DNA of 37,380 nt from a virus, in IMG/VR virus record IMGVR_UViG_3300025085_000077, positions 1 to 37,380 of that record; one strand, 5' to 3'. Positions 25,054 to 32,961 of this stretch are shown one piece after another. Numbering within the stretch: position 1 is the stretch's first letter; every line of letters starts with the position of its first letter. Made by a program: the position numbers and the translations under genes. The notes beneath the pieces were generated by a model. It saw nothing but the letters and a program-made list of their open reading frames with translations. It ran no database searches and had not been told where the DNA came from.

Positions 25054-27441
25054 CTACATGAAAGCTTGCATTCCTTGTTCGGACTGACTTTCAAAATCTA
25101 TTGGCAAACCGTCGTTTTTTCTTTGGCTTATCAATTCACTTTGTTGTGTAGCTTCCATTTTGCTACGATTATCTTTACGATCTTCAATTTCGCTTTCTTT
25201 TTGCTGCACTGTTTGAACATCTAATTGTTTAAGCTGCATATCGTACTGGAATTTTGTTTGCATTTTTTGCGCTTCTAATTGCGCTGCTATTTCCATGCGT
25301 TGTATTTCCATTTGATTTTTTGATTGCTCAAATTGTACATTAGCGCCCATTATAGCTTCTTGCTTTTGCACTTCAGCCATAGCTGTTTTTTCTGCAGTAT
25401 CTGCTTGAGCTTGCCCTTGAGCCGCAATGTTAGCTTGTTGATTAGCTTGATCTTGTTTAGCTTTTGCTTTGCGCTTTATTTTAAGCATTTGATTTGCTAA
25501 CTTAAGATTTTTTATTTGTCTTAAGTCTATAGCATCTTCTAAATTTAAACTACCTTGCTGTAACGATACTTGTATGTTTGCTTCAAGCTGTGCTAACTCT
25601 TCATCATCTGGTTCTAATTCTAAAAATATTCCAAAATCGTGAAGGTTTAAATTACCAACTTCATCTAAAGTTTCAGTATTAAACACCGATATAGATTTTT
25701 CTAATGCACTTCTTGTAAGCGGAAATTCTAAAGCATCTGATATTTTAAGAGCAATGTTTTCAGCTAGTTTAAGCGTTAAATAAAGACTAGACTGATTAAT
25801 ATGTCTAGTAGCAACATTGGATGCGTTAGCGGCCATCTTTTGCAGCCCTACAAGTGAGTTCTTATCCATTGCAGTTCCGTCTCTTGCTTCATTCAACCCG
25901 GTCACATCTCGTATCATTTGTAAATAGTATTGATACGTTTGTATAAGCGCTCCTATTTTTGCCTGACCACTTGAACTATTAAGTTCTTGAATAGGTACTT
26001 TACCGGCATTCATATCACCGTCTTGTGTGAGTGATCTACCTACAATAGAACCTGTTTGAAAATACATGTTAAGTGCTTCTGCGGGATTGTAGTTTGTGCC
26101 ATTACCTAAATCAACTTCTGCAAGTCCGTCCATATCTAAATATACACCGTCTGGTACCATACGAGATAAAACTTGTTGCAGTTTTAAATGAGTTAATTGA
26201 ATCATATCTGCAAAGCCAATACATTTGCTTACAATAGATTCAATTCTTCCTTTATACATTCTAGGCGCACACAAAGCATAATTCATTTCAACCTTGGTTG
26301 TGTCTGCTTTAGGTCTTGACATGTTTTCTGCCAATCCCCATTTTAACATATCATTATTACCTAATACTTTTGCTCCTGTATACAACACTTCAATAGATCT
26401 TGACACTCTTTCAAAATTATCATTTTCAGGTGGATTAAAAGAGTCTGGTTTTTCTAAAGCTTTTTCTAAACCTTGCTCTGTTTGTTTTATTTTAAATACT
26501 TGATTATGATATGTCTTGTATTCAAAGTATAAAACTTGCACAGTGTTCTTATCGTAACCACCCCAGCCTGTTACGTATTGGCTATTGCCTGGCATTTTTT
26601 GAATTCTTTCAAGCTCTTCTGCTGAAATATTAGGAAATTCTTTTTTGAGTTCTGGTATTGTTATAGATTTTACTTCACCTACGTAATATACATCGTCAAA
26701 ATTTGGGTCTTCAGTATAAGAGTAAACAACATAAGCTGGGTCAACATAATCAACAGTCAATCCTTCCGCGGTGTTAAACCCTGTTTTAGCACAAGCAATA
26801 CCTAAAACCGTTAAATCCATATTCAATCTCTTTCTAGTAAGATCGTATTTGTTTTGGGCAAGCACAGATGATATAGCTTCTTCTTCTGCTATTTCAACTG
26901 ATTGCTTATAGCTTAATTGCATATGAAGCTCAAGCTCTTCTTTAGATTCCGGTACTGTATTAATGTTAGGCGTTTGATATAAATCAATTCCTAATGTTTG
27001 CTTTAAGCTGTCTAAATATTCTTTAGCAACCATATCCTCGTAGAGCATAGAAGCATAGCTTGTTCTTTTCTTTATTGATTGAGGGTCTTGTGCATATGCT
27101 TTTATATCATAAGACTTATTTGAAATACCATTAACTACTATATCTACAAATTTAGATAATATAGGTACAGGTTTCCAATCTAAGTTTAAATAAGATAAAT
27201 CGCCATTAATTGACAGTTCATCTTTATACTTTTGTATTGATTGCTCTCCTCGAGCATATAATCTTAATTGGTGAAATTGATTCCAACTAGTTAAATATCT
27301 ATTACCATTAGTTCGACCTTGACCAAACCATTCATATTCAATAGCCTGCCCAACCTGCGTACCATATTCCAAACTTGCTTTCTCTGCGTCACTTACTACC
27401 TGACTTGGGAAAGCGCTGTTTGTGTTAGTATATATACTCAT
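25054..27441 (-). CDS. Portal protein, crAss-like
   Basis: A 795-residue protein directly after the large terminase. It forms the dodecameric channel through which DNA enters and leaves the head. The N-terminal part has WNQFHQLRLYARGEQSIQKY, a region that reads LDWKPVPILSKFVDIVVNGI (membrane-like clip or stem), and GIACAKTGFNTAEGLTVDYV, all consistent with the portal core. The C-terminal 180 residues are an extended glutamine/alanine/lysine-rich helix (about 660-770), a tail typical of crAss-like portals and likely to lie inside the capsid as a barrel. A basic KNLKLANQMLKIKRKAKAKQ patch precedes it. The ATG abuts the terminase stop with no gap, pointing to coupled translation. Confidence 0.88.
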   Translation of the reverse strand: MSIYTNTNSAFPSQVVSDAEKASLEYGTQVGQAIEYEWFGQGRTNGNRYLTSWNQFHQLRLYARGEQSIQKYKDELSINGDLSYLNLDWKPVPILSKFVDIVVNGISNKSYDIKAYAQDPQSIKKRTSYASMLYEDMVAKEYLDSLKQTLGIDLYQTPNINTVPESKEELELHMQLSYKQSVEIAEEEAISSVLAQNKYDLTRKRLNMDLTVLGIACAKTGFNTAEGLTVDYVDPAYVVYSYTEDPNFDDVYYVGEVKSITIPELKKEFPNISAEELERIQKMPGNSQYVTGWGGYDKNTVQVLYFEYKTYHNQVFKIKQTEQGLEKALEKPDSFNPPENDNFERVSRSIEVLYTGAKVLGNNDMLKWGLAENMSRPKADTTKVEMNYALCAPRMYKGRIESIVSKCIGFADMIQLTHLKLQQVLSRMVPDGVYLDMDGLAEVDLGNGTNYNPAEALNMYFQTGSIVGRSLTQDGDMNAGKVPIQELNSSSGQAKIGALIQTYQYYLQMIRDVTGLNEARDGTAMDKNSLVGLQKMAANASNVATRHINQSSLYLTLKLAENIALKISDALEFPLTRSALEKSISVFNTETLDEVGNLNLHDFGIFLELEPDDEELAQLEANIQVSLQQGSLNLEDAIDLRQIKNLKLANQMLKIKRKAKAKQDQANQQANIAAQGQAQADTAEKTAMAEVQKQEAIMGANVQFEQSKNQMEIQRMEIAAQLEAQKMQTKFQYDMQLKQLDVQTVQQKESEIEDRKDNRSKMEATQQSELISQRKNDGLPIDFESQSEQGMQAFM

Positions 27442-29655
27442 TTAACTTATTATTTTTGATATTGAACCTTTGTTGTCGTACTTTTTAATTCCTAAATCAA
27501 CGGGCATTGGCCTTTCTCTTTTAGGACCTGGCGTGTATCGGTGTTTGTTACATGCCATTAATGCTAAGCCTGAACTTATCGATGCATCATGTTTTGTTCT
27601 GTTATTAATATTAAATTTCGCCCAATCTTCCAACGTTCTTTGAAAGTATACGTCCCCGTATCCTGTTTCTTTAAGCCCTACAAATTCATTTACATATGTT
27701 TCTATAGCGGCTGCGTGAGCTTGTTTTATATCTTCACTTGAGTTCGGTATACCACCTAGCTCTTTTTCTGTTACTGATAATTTATTATATTTTCTATCTG
27801 GCCTGTTAATTGAATAACCTCTATAGCCTCTTCTTTTGAAATGATATAATAACCTTGGTTTATTATTTTCAGCTAATATAGGCATTCCGTAAAACACACA
27901 TGCCATTAACACATCTTCAAAAAATATCTCAGCGGTTTGCGGTCTAGCTATATATTCTAAAAAGAAATGATTAGGAGGTACATCCTCCATACTAAACTTA
28001 GTTAACCCGTGAAGAGCACCTTTCGACCCTCTACCGTCCACGGTACCTGATATATCATATGGATCACAACCAAATGCTCCGCAATGCTCATTACCAGGAT
28101 AGTTAGTGCCATTTTTTATATATCTTTTATTTTGCAAATTTGCTGGCGGAACCCAAGTTACTAAGAACCTGCCGTCATTATTTGGTATAAATATTACTTT
28201 AGTATCTTTTTCTGCGTTCTCCCACTGGAAACTTCCTCTTGTTACATTAATTGAATTTTTAAGATCTTCATTAAAATCTATTTGCTGATATATCTTAGTT
28301 AGATTAAATAAAGATTGTTTTGATTCATCTCTAAATGCGTGCTTAGTTGTGCGTGGAAATTGTCTATAAAATTCATTTAAACTATCTTGATCTGATTTTA
28401 AACCTTCTACTTCATTCTCCCAATACTCTATTACGCCTTGTGTTATTTTTGTTCCGTGTGGATCTTCAACTTCTTTTTTTGGTGTGTTGAATACAGGTAA
28501 GCCATAAGAATCAATGTATCCCTCGTAGTTCCATTCCATAGGTATGAACAAAGAATATAATCCTGAGCGAGTCTGTCCATTGGCGTTTCTTTGTGTAACA
28601 TCTGAATCATTGTAAAGCTTTTTAAAATTATCGCCTCCTTTGTCTAATGAGTTTGATGTCGATCCCATCATACATTTACCTATTACTCTACTACCTAATC
28701 GAAGGGTGGTTTTCGTAACACGCCAGTTGTTGAGGATGTTGTTCGGCCTTTCCCATTTGCCGGATTCGTCGTGGACGAGGAGTTTGAGTTTCTCCCCATC
28801 ATAGGCGTTGTCGCCGGTGTTCTTCCAGTCGATTGTGGTGTCCAAGCCGGTAATCTCTTGTATTTTTTCATTGGCTTCGAGTTTTCTACGGGTAAATTTG
28901 GAGGCAGGGACTCTGTAGGCGAGCTCGGTCTTTGGCCTGTCCATACCGTCCTGGATCGGTTTGAAAAAAAAGGGATAGTTGACGGAAATAGGTACGACCT
29001 TATCTGTGAACATCTTTTTAGCATCGGCACCAGATTTGGACAATATGCCGAACCGTGAATCCGTTGATATTGTAGCAAGGTTGACCGATTCAGCTGAGGA
29101 CATAAATGAAAATCCGCTTCGACGGTTTTTAAGATAACACATTCCATATGACCTGGTATCGGATTTACATGCTTCCCAAAATATGTAGAATAATCTATTC
29201 GATTCCCTAAAGTCTGGTTGCCCGACGTCAATCTTACTCCACTGCAAGTACATATAATAAGTGCCAGTAATGTAAGTAGGAACGCCTTTGCTATAAAACC
29301 AAAAGCCTTCTTCGCGTCGTGTAAATTCTTCATCAATATAGTCATACCATTTTTCTTTAAAATCTAACGGGTATTCTTCCCAGTCAAATACAGATTTAAT
29401 TTTTTTTAATTCTTTTGGGTATTCAGAATAAGTCCACTTATCATTTTCAAATTCAACTACATTAACTTCTTTAGGTAAAGCTATTTTTAGATTTTGTATT
29501 TCGTATATCTCTCCTATCTCTCCTGTTTTACTTATAACGACAAAGTCATGCTCTTCGTTATAACCATATTCCCATTTTTTATACCTATTCATTCTTTTAA
29601 GAACTTTAGGTTTTACATGGTCTTTTAATACTTTATATAAAGTTTGCTTGTACAT
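27442..29655 (-). CDS. terL: Large terminase subunit (packaging ATPase and nuclease)
   Basis: This motor pumps DNA into the procapsid and cuts the concatemer. The 737 residues are long for a terminase but match crAss-like TerL. Visible motifs: a Walker A-like LKNRRSGFS (K176-S183), Walker B LKLLVHDES with D296 and E297, a coupling-type MMGSTSN at about 330-336, and the RuvC-like nuclease start FGCDPYD with D531; a later KHDASISSGLAL is a candidate for another nuclease acidic residue. The first 130 residues form an unusual N-terminal extension (GEIYEIQNLKIALPKEV). Bases 28681-29100, right after Walker A, have a GC content near 47% by hand count against about one third around them, with C and G favoured at codon third positions. 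The reading frame is intact. The stop is shared in position with the start of the portal, and the start overlaps the stop of the small gene upstream. Confidence 0.93.
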   Translation of the reverse strand: MYKQTLYKVLKDHVKPKVLKRMNRYKKWEYGYNEEHDFVVISKTGEIGEIYEIQNLKIALPKEVNVVEFENDKWTYSEYPKELKKIKSVFDWEEYPLDFKEKWYDYIDEEFTRREEGFWFYSKGVPTYITGTYYMYLQWSKIDVGQPDFRESNRLFYIFWEACKSDTRSYGMCYLKNRRSGFSFMSSAESVNLATISTDSRFGILSKSGADAKKMFTDKVVPISVNYPFFFKPIQDGMDRPKTELAYRVPASKFTRRKLEANEKIQEITGLDTTIDWKNTGDNAYDGEKLKLLVHDESGKWERPNNILNNWRVTKTTLRLGSRVIGKCMMGSTSNSLDKGGDNFKKLYNDSDVTQRNANGQTRSGLYSLFIPMEWNYEGYIDSYGLPVFNTPKKEVEDPHGTKITQGVIEYWENEVEGLKSDQDSLNEFYRQFPRTTKHAFRDESKQSLFNLTKIYQQIDFNEDLKNSINVTRGSFQWENAEKDTKVIFIPNNDGRFLVTWVPPANLQNKRYIKNGTNYPGNEHCGAFGCDPYDISGTVDGRGSKGALHGLTKFSMEDVPPNHFFLEYIARPQTAEIFFEDVLMACVFYGMPILAENNKPRLLYHFKRRGYRGYSINRPDRKYNKLSVTEKELGGIPNSSEDIKQAHAAAIETYVNEFVGLKETGYGDVYFQRTLEDWAKFNINNRTKHDASISSGLALMACNKHRYTPGPKRERPMPVDLGIKKYDNKGSISKIIS
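28681..29100. other. GC-rich patch inside terL
   Basis: Counting by line, about 199 of 420 bases are G or C, and lines 28741 and 28801 exceed 50%, while neighbouring phage DNA is mostly 27-37%. The patch encodes residues about 186-325 of the terminase, including Walker B. Codons here end in C or G far more often than elsewhere (for example CTC CTC GTC CAC GAC). The frame and motifs are intact, so this is either a recombined segment or a chimeric read assembly. Confidence 0.75.
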
Positions 29656-29930
29656 TACTTAGATCTACCTTCTGCAAAACCTCTAAAAGACTTTTCTTCT
29701 TTTGCTTCTTTAGGTTTCTCATTTAACAAATCTTCTTCAGCTTCAATGCGATTAAGTATTTCAAAACAATCAAATATTGCTAGCTTTTTTGTAGCAGCAG
29801 CATTTTTAAGTCTATCTGCTGATATGTCGTCGTCAGAATCAACAATAGGCTCTTTTGCTACCTTTATTAATTCTTCAACAGCTATTTGCCCAGCTAGGAT
29901 TATACTCTTCTTCGTTTCCTTTGTATTCAT
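29655..29930 (-). CDS. Small acidic protein in the terminase-small-subunit position
   Basis: A 91-residue helical protein starting MNTKETKKSIILAGQIAVEE. It contains VDSDDDISADRLKNAAATKK and LAIFDCFEILNRIEAEEDLL, then a basic end (SFRGFAEGRSK). It directly precedes terL, overlapping its start by one base, and is of a size compatible with a small terminase subunit, although no helix-turn-helix is obvious. I recognise related unannotated proteins before terL in aquatic phages. Its first 56 bases overlap the end of the upstream gene in another frame, and no later ATG would shorten this. The TerS role is inferred from position. Confidence 0.65.
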   Translation of the reverse strand: MNTKETKKSIILAGQIAVEELIKVAKEPIVDSDDDISADRLKNAAATKKLAIFDCFEILNRIEAEEDLLNEKPKEAKEEKSFRGFAEGRSK

Positions 29931-30480
29931 ACTTAATTACAATATCATTTGATTTCATACAATATAAACGCTTACCATCAATTAAAAATTCCCATTCACT
30001 ATTAGGTTTATACCCTACTAGGTCGCCTGGGCTGATATTAAGCGCTTCTAATGAGCTATTGCCATATTTTAATATTCCAATAAGGCTTTGCTCTTTTTCC
30101 AATGTTAAAGACTCTTTATCTTTTATCGGTATTATAAAACATCTATCATTAAATGAATGCCAACCTGTTTTATTCTTATATAAATATATTTGATCTACAG
30201 CACAAAAATACAAATTATCTTTAAACCAGGATCTGCTTTTTTTCTTATCGCCTTTCATATTATAAAATGTTCTAAACACATTTTGATGAATAACAATTGT
30301 ATCGCCTGTTTTAATTCTTGTGCTAAAAGCTTTGGGTGTTTCTAAAACTTTAGCTAGTCTATTTACAAATTTAAAATCTTCTATACCTGTATTTATAACT
30401 AATTGTTTATCCCCAATATTAATTTTATTACTGTATTCTTCACCTAGTGGTTCTACAATAAAATCATATACACTTTTCAA
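29875..30480 (-). CDS. Tandem GroES-like (co-chaperonin-like) protein
   Basis: A 201-residue protein that reads as two GroES-like beta-barrels. Barrel 1 (about 5-102): FIVEPLGE, a loop with NIGDKQLVINTG (23-32) like the GroES mobile loop and its hydrophobic tripeptide, NRLAKVLETP like the GroES VLAVG strand, KTGDTIVIHQ (57-66) like KVGDIVIF, and LYFCAVDQIYLYK. Barrel 2 (about 112-185): CFIIPIKD, LIGILKYG, SPGDLVGYKP (150-159) and LIDGKRLYCMKSNDIVIKY, close in pattern to the GroES ending with its IDNEEVLIMSESDILAI. Fused double GroES domains are known from chloroplast Cpn20. The gene is separated from the phage groEL by about 5 kb. I have seen similar unannotated proteins in aquatic phages; a chaperonin role is inferred. 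Confidence 0.6.
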   Translation of the reverse strand: MKSVYDFIVEPLGEEYSNKINIGDKQLVINTGIEDFKFVNRLAKVLETPKAFSTRIKTGDTIVIHQNVFRTFYNMKGDKKKSRSWFKDNLYFCAVDQIYLYKNKTGWHSFNDRCFIIPIKDKESLTLEKEQSLIGILKYGNSSLEALNISPGDLVGYKPNSEWEFLIDGKRLYCMKSNDIVIKYEYKGNEEEYNPSWANSC

Positions 30481-30704
30481 TACTCTAAATCATACTCAAC
30501 GGATATTGCCATGTTAGAATTAAACTTCTTCCATGGCATAATCTCGTTGCTTTTTTTAATATGAATATTATAAGAACCATCAGATTCATTTAATAAAATA
30601 TGCGATATTTCGTGCCCGCCATAAACTTGTTGGCCAACCGAATAATGCATCGCATCATTTTTATAATCAGAACCTATGCTGATTTTTCTTATATTATTCT
30701 GCAT
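30477..30704 (-). CDS. Conserved small phage protein, function unknown
   Basis: A 75-residue beta-rich protein. It has MQNNIRKISIGSDYKNDAMH, a VGQQVYGGHEISHILL strand pair and SYNIHIKKSNEIMPWKKFN, ending VEYDLEY. The pattern is familiar from unannotated proteins next to GroES-like and terminase genes in aquatic phages. It overlaps the following gene by 4 bases (ATGA) and the preceding by 11, so it is translated as part of one operon. No motif indicates its role. Confidence 0.75.
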   Translation of the reverse strand: MQNNIRKISIGSDYKNDAMHYSVGQQVYGGHEISHILLNESDGSYNIHIKKSNEIMPWKKFNSNMAISVEYDLEY

Positions 30705-30954
30705 CTTCTTTTTCGATTTCAGAATAAGTGCCGTCTTCTAAGTTAATGTTAACTTGTCCGTACTCTTCTTCAAGTTCTGCTTTTGTTCCTTCAATTTCTT
30801 TAGAAACTTCTTCTATTTGATTGCGCAGGTTTTGCTTTTGAACATCTAAAACACCTAAAGTTCTAAGCGCTTCGTTTAATTTTTGTTGTTGATCTCTAAC
30901 TTTAGTTAATTGATCTTCGCTAATTTTATTAGCTACTTTTTTTACTTTTCCCAT
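30694..30954 (-). CDS. Coiled-coil protein, function unknown
   Basis: An 86-residue protein that is nearly all helix. A basic start (MGKVKKVANKISEDQLTKVR) leads into heptad-like repeats (LGVLDVQKQNLRNQIEEVSK and KAELEEEYGQVN), and the tail is acidic (DGTYSEIEKEDAE). It probably forms a dimeric or higher coiled coil, perhaps as an adaptor of another virion or packaging protein. Its start has an A/T-rich leader, and the gap upstream may hold a promoter. I do not know a named family. Confidence 0.75.
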   Translation of the reverse strand: MGKVKKVANKISEDQLTKVRDQQQKLNEALRTLGVLDVQKQNLRNQIEEVSKEIEGTKAELEEEYGQVNINLEDGTYSEIEKEDAE

Positions 30955-30983
30955 AATTGAATTTAATTTAATTGTTTATATTA

Positions 30984-30999
30984 ATATAGTTACCTATAT
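30984..30999 (-). promoter_or_regulatory. AT-rich hairpin in the gap before the coiled-coil gene
   Basis: In a 50-base gap ATATAG (30984-30989) and CTATAT (30994-30999) form a short inverted repeat with a 4-base loop. It may be a weak promoter element, binding site or chance in A/T-rich DNA. Confidence 0.2.
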
Positions 31000-31004
31000 A
31001 TTAG

Positions 31005-31613
31005 TTATTTACATATAACTAATTCTGTAGCGGTAATATTATTAATAGCTGTTATATAGTCTATTGCTATTGGTAATACACCACATCCTTGTACCTTGAA
31101 TTCTACAGCCTCACCCGCAGTAGGTATTCCTCTTTGCACTTTTGTAATTTTTAAAGTACAATCTGTAGAACCTCCTGCTCTACCTGCTTCAACTACTGTA
31201 AGAACATCACCTACTTGTAAGCCCGATCCTCCATCTGTTACTTCTACAGCTGTTACAACACCGCCAGCGCCCACTGTTAATTTAACTTTTACAAGTGTAC
31301 CGCTTCTTGGATTTGAATCTGTTGTTTGTAATTCAATATTGCCGGTGTATCCTGATCCAGCAGTTAATATTGTAAAGTCAGCATTTGTTTTTACTTCTAA
31401 AGAAGCTTTGGAAGTGCCTGCTGGTATAACGCTTATTTGAGCACCAGTTTGAGTTAATGCATTGTACCATACTACAGACCCATTTAAAAGGTTGCCGTAA
31501 GTACCTGTTTGATTTTCAAAAGGCCACGCAGGTATGCCGTTAGGTGTTCCCACTATCCCCGTTGCTGCCATTGCTTTGCCGGCTATACCGGTATCTATTG
31601 GAAATTTACTCAT
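31005..31613 (-). CDS. Probable virion decoration or fibre protein
   Basis: A 202-residue glycine-, threonine- and valine-rich beta protein, low in charged residues. It opens MSKFPIDTGIAGKAMAATGI and repeats a strand-turn pattern: FTILTAGSGYTGNIELQTTD, and VVTAVEVTDGGSGLQVGDVL with another glycine-rich turn between. GSGY...GDVL modules are frequent in tail fibres and capsid decoration proteins of aquatic phages, and the composition suits a trimeric beta structure. No signal peptide is present. It lies apart from the capsid and tail genes, next to a holin candidate, so a head fibre, decoration or tail-tip role cannot be separated. Confidence 0.65.
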   Translation of the reverse strand: MSKFPIDTGIAGKAMAATGIVGTPNGIPAWPFENQTGTYGNLLNGSVVWYNALTQTGAQISVIPAGTSKASLEVKTNADFTILTAGSGYTGNIELQTTDSNPRSGTLVKVKLTVGAGGVVTAVEVTDGGSGLQVGDVLTVVEAGRAGGSTDCTLKITKVQRGIPTAGEAVEFKVQGCGVLPIAIDYITAINNITATELVICK

Positions 31614-31617
31614 TTTT

Positions 31618-32016
31618 TTATTTGTTACTTATTGATTTATACTTTTCAAAACCTCGTGAGCCAAAGTAGGCTACGTATACGGTTGTTAATAATTGTTTTA
31701 ATAATTCTATCCACTCTTGTTCTACCGTAAAAGATAGTGCGTCATGGCTATCAACCCATATAAAAGCTATAGCCATAAACGATAAAAATATAAGTGCCAT
31801 AGGACGCGTATTTTTACTAAGCCAAGAGTCAGATGTCATATCTGATTCCCAACGTTTTGTAATTTGATCTTCTGCTTTCGCAGATGCTTCTTCAACTATG
31901 ACTTTAATTTCTTTTTTAATCTTAAGCTTTTCTTCGTCTGTAGTTGTTAGCTTATCAATAACGTCACCAACATCTTTGATAACGTTACCACTTAGCCATT
32001 CCCAAATTTTTTTCAT
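31618..32016 (-). CDS. Holin, 3TM-superfamily type
   Basis: A 132-residue membrane protein. Residues 1-70 are charged and helical (EEKLKIKKEIKVIVEEASAK). After TSDSWLSKNTRPMALIF come two hydrophobic helices, about 72-89 (PMALIFLSFMAIAFIWVD) and 103-119 (IELLKQLLTTVYVAYFG), ending in a basic GSRGFEKYKSISNK. WLSKNTRP, followed by hydrophobic helices and a YVAYFG-x-R-G/S-x-EK motif, is characteristic of the phage and gene-transfer-agent holin family with this helical arrangement. It should form membrane lesions for the amidase. A second, unrelated holin-like gene lies at 1960-2115. Its stop is 5 bases before the decoration protein start, and its start overlaps the next gene's stop by 4 bases. 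Confidence 0.8.
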   Translation of the reverse strand: MKKIWEWLSGNVIKDVGDVIDKLTTTDEEKLKIKKEIKVIVEEASAKAEDQITKRWESDMTSDSWLSKNTRPMALIFLSFMAIAFIWVDSHDALSFTVEQEWIELLKQLLTTVYVAYFGSRGFEKYKSISNK

Positions 32017-32744
32017 CGTCTTTTACAAGATCTACACTTAGGACGGAAAATACTTCTAGGTCCAAATAAGCTTCCTACTGCATTGCCAAAGCCTCTACCT
32101 AAATCTCCAATCTTTTCCCCAACAAATCTTCCAGCATCTCCTATTGCTTCACCTCCGTCTTCTAGGAAGTCTCCAATACCTTCGCCGGTCTTTTTTATAA
32201 CTTTACCAATTTGTATATTTTTCTTTGGCTTTTTTATTGGTTTTATTTCTTCTGAAGTGGTTGATGGCCTTTTTGGTGTAAATTTAATCTCTTCTGCCGT
32301 TGGCTTTTGAGGTATAAATTTAATTTCTTGTTTTTCAAGTGTACTAACTGGATCTGGAATAAACCTTGTTCTAGTTTCACTTCCTTGTCCTCGTTGAGAC
32401 GCGTTAAACTTTTCATTAGAACCATCGAAATTTTTATCTAAATATGCCTGCCAATCCTTATCAGAAGCAGTACTTCTTTTAGCTGTTCCTTTTCCTGAAG
32501 TTGTATATGGCGTGGTAAATGTTTTTTGTGTTCCCCCTTCAACTCTTTTACTTGTCGTAGTAGTTTCACCATATACCCTGTTAGCATTAGCATTATCTTT
32601 ATTAGCTTTTCTTTGTGCCTCTTGCTGACCAGTTTCACTTTGATATAAAGCTGATGACTTTGGAAAAGCACTTCCTTTTCTCATCATGATTCCGGACTGT
32701 TTATTTTCGCCTCCGGATAGATGGCGCATTTGGAATTTTCCCAT
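32013..32744 (-). CDS. Low-complexity basic protein with glycine-rich amphipathic C-terminus
   Basis: A 243-residue protein with long disordered-looking stretches of lysine, threonine, serine and proline. The first 30 residues (MGKFQMRHLSGGENKQSGIM) are basic. A middle region repeats a KFIPQKPTAEEIKFTPKRP pattern, with IKF(I/T)P(Q/K)(K/R)P occurring twice at about 141-160. The C-terminal 60 residues contain a run of glycine-spaced helix (GDFLEDGGEAIGDAGRFVGE, then KIGDLGRGFGNAVGSLFG) and end with CRSCKRR. That helix could insert at a membrane or pack in a bundle. It overlaps the holin gene by 4 bases, so a lysis or membrane-associated role is possible; no function is known to me. Confidence 0.65.
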   Translation of the reverse strand: MGKFQMRHLSGGENKQSGIMMRKGSAFPKSSALYQSETGQQEAQRKANKDNANANRVYGETTTTSKRVEGGTQKTFTTPYTTSGKGTAKRSTASDKDWQAYLDKNFDGSNEKFNASQRGQGSETRTRFIPDPVSTLEKQEIKFIPQKPTAEEIKFTPKRPSTTSEEIKPIKKPKKNIQIGKVIKKTGEGIGDFLEDGGEAIGDAGRFVGEKIGDLGRGFGNAVGSLFGPRSIFRPKCRSCKRR

Positions 32745-32751
32745 TATATTT

Positions 32752-32961
32752 TTATTTTTTTATTGGTGTTTCTGTTACATATTTAGCTCCTGGAAAATAA
32801 TAATCATATCCTGGATACATTACTTTAGTATAACCTCTGTCATCTGTACCTAAAACTTTAAAGTTAACTCCTTTCATTGTTATATGTCCTCCTTTTATAA
32901 TGTTTTGAGAATTATTAACATCAGGGCTGTTTTGTAAGTAACCTGTTTTAGATGTTTTCAT
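32752..32961 (-). CDS. Conserved small phage protein, function unknown
   Basis: A 69-residue protein starting MKTSKTGYLQNSPDVNNSQN. It holds IIKGGHITMKGVNFKVLGTD and TKVMYPGYDYYFPGAKYVTE. The NSPDVNNSQNIIKGG and MKGVNFKV...YPGYDYYFPGAKYV pattern is a conserved unknown family in my memory of aquatic phages. It is probably a small beta-rich fold. It abuts the small zincin gene (stop at 32962, start at 32961), which suggests they are made together. Confidence 0.75.
   Translation of the reverse strand: MKTSKTGYLQNSPDVNNSQNIIKGGHITMKGVNFKVLGTDDRGYTKVMYPGYDYYFPGAKYVTETPIKK

Noticed and set aside
28771-29058. A 95-residue plus-strand frame in terL
   Set aside because: Same cause: fewer stops in the GC-richer patch. 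No other plus-strand gene exists in the window.
28695-29345. A 216-residue minus-strand frame inside terL
   Set aside because: It lies in another frame of the terminase, whose Walker motifs are intact. The GC-rich patch lowers the number of stop codons and explains the long open frame.
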